The notes under the pieces were generated by a model. It was not told where the DNA came from and searched no databases. It worked only from the letters and a program-made list of their open reading frames with translations. From Bacteroidota bacterium (GTDB lineage: Bacteria; Bacteroidota; Bacteroidia; NORP154), in contig JACZWC010000002.1 of NCBI GenBank assembly GCA_022572355.1, positions 96,049 through 160,048 on the forward strand: a stretch of DNA of 64,000 bases. The letters are read 5' to 3'. The stretch's first letter is position 1; each line of letters begins with the position of its first letter. Below, piece by piece: positions 63,644-64,000 of the stretch. The translations under genes and the position numbers were made by a program.

Positions 63644-64000
63644 GTGAAGGATATCAGCCATAAATCGAATACACTCAGAACAGCTATTGCTCAAGCAACG
63701 GTTGTAGTTAGCAAGCAGGAAACCATCGACGCCATCAACAACAACACCGTTGAAAAGGGAAATGTCTTTGAAATGGCGAAGGCTGCAGGACTACTGGGCA
63801 TAAAGAAAACACCCGACCTCCTACCCGATTGTCATCCAATCCCCATCGAACACGCCGCCATTAAATATGAGATAGACGGGCTCAACATTATTATTGAAGT
63901 CACCGTGAAGGCTATTTACAAAACGGGCGTTGAGGTGGAGGCCATGCATGGAGCTTCAGTAGTGGCATTAACCGTATACGATATGCTCAAGCCCATTGAT
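63644..64000 (+). CDS. moaC: Cyclic pyranopterin monophosphate synthase MoaC (3' part beyond the window)
   Basis: A frame starting with GTG at 63644 runs to the right edge without a stop (119 codons). It carries the MoaC signatures: FEMAKAAGLLGIKKTPDLLP, DCHPIPIEHAAIKYEI (family CHP.P) and YKTGVEVEAMHGASVVALTV followed by YDMLKPID. By family knowledge it forms cyclic pyranopterin monophosphate from 3',8-cyclo-GTP. It begins KDISHKSNTLRTAIAQATVV and lacks only about the last 40 residues. The start could be slightly different because the GTG has no Shine-Dalgarno sequence. Confidence 0.9.
   Translation, partial: MKDISHKSNTLRTAIAQATVVVSKQETIDAINNNTVEKGNVFEMAKAAGLLGIKKTPDLLPDCHPIPIEHAAIKYEIDGLNIIIEVTVKAIYKTGVEVEAMHGASVVALTVYDMLKPID

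Overview
The window is chromosomal DNA of a member of the Bacteroidota, most likely a gliding or surface-adhering relative of Flavobacteriales/Cytophagales. The evidence is the large number of type IX secretion system (T9SS) cargo proteins with type A and type B C-terminal sorting domains, paired PorP/SprF-family genes, SprB-like repeats, LytTR response regulators with TPR-fused LytS-like kinases, TAnnTTTG (-7) promoter motifs, and the near absence of Shine-Dalgarno sequences. The exact genus cannot be read from the sequence. No rRNA, tRNA, CRISPR array or transposase was seen.

Layout. 1-6.4 kb: a nucleotide-sugar dehydratase (polysaccharide synthesis), a CoA-binding protein, a TlpA-like thioredoxin, a lipoprotein, a MazG-like hydrolase and a TPR protein. 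6.4-19.8 kb: two minus-strand T9SS operons, one with a SprB-repeat type B adhesin plus PorP/SprF, the other with a 1868-residue PKD/SprB giant plus a PorE-like TPR/PD40/carboxypeptidase-regulatory protein plus PorP/SprF. Overlapping start and stop codons tie the genes of each operon together. 20-28 kb: a type A cargo protein with a strong terminator, then three consecutive TPR proteins with a shared three-helix membrane tail and a secreted HExxH metallopeptidase. 28-35.3 kb: a patchwork of small genes, a cyclase, a fourth TPR/3-TM protein, an SBBP-repeat cargo protein, gene remnants and two copies of a cloverleaf-forming repeat. The remnants imply a duplication followed by gene replacement. 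35.3-40.2 kb: an A/T-rich accessory stretch with a winged-helix-like protein, a zinc-finger/nucleoside deoxyribosyltransferase-like protein, a SEC-C protein, a DUF4238 protein and a membrane protein; this is a candidate defence or stress island. 40.3-52.9 kb: five minus-strand T9SS cargo genes (LRR-like, beta-propeller, Ycf48-like, RCC1, Kelch/SprB) interleaved with a TPR-histidine kinase, a LytTR response regulator and a LytTR protein that has lost most of its receiver domain. 53-57.5 kb: REP-like inverted repeats, a LemA/TPM operon, a third cloverleaf repeat, a secreted amidohydrolase, a pirin and an 11-bp tandem repeat with a 22-bp palindrome. 57.5-64 kb: an S15-type hydrolase diverging from a molybdenum cofactor cluster (moeA, membrane protein, mobA, moaD, clpS, moaE, moaC) that runs off the right edge.

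How it works together. Most of the coding capacity makes large repetitive surface or secreted proteins with their T9SS partners, and a two-component system lies inside one cargo block. The moco genes would supply molybdoenzymes encoded elsewhere. The most unusual items are the dispersed cloverleaf repeat with covarying arms, the duplication/replacement palimpsest at 29.9-35.1 kb, the truncated LytTR regulator, the TPR/3-TM family, the operator-like array before the pirin gene, and the accessory island at 35-40 kb.
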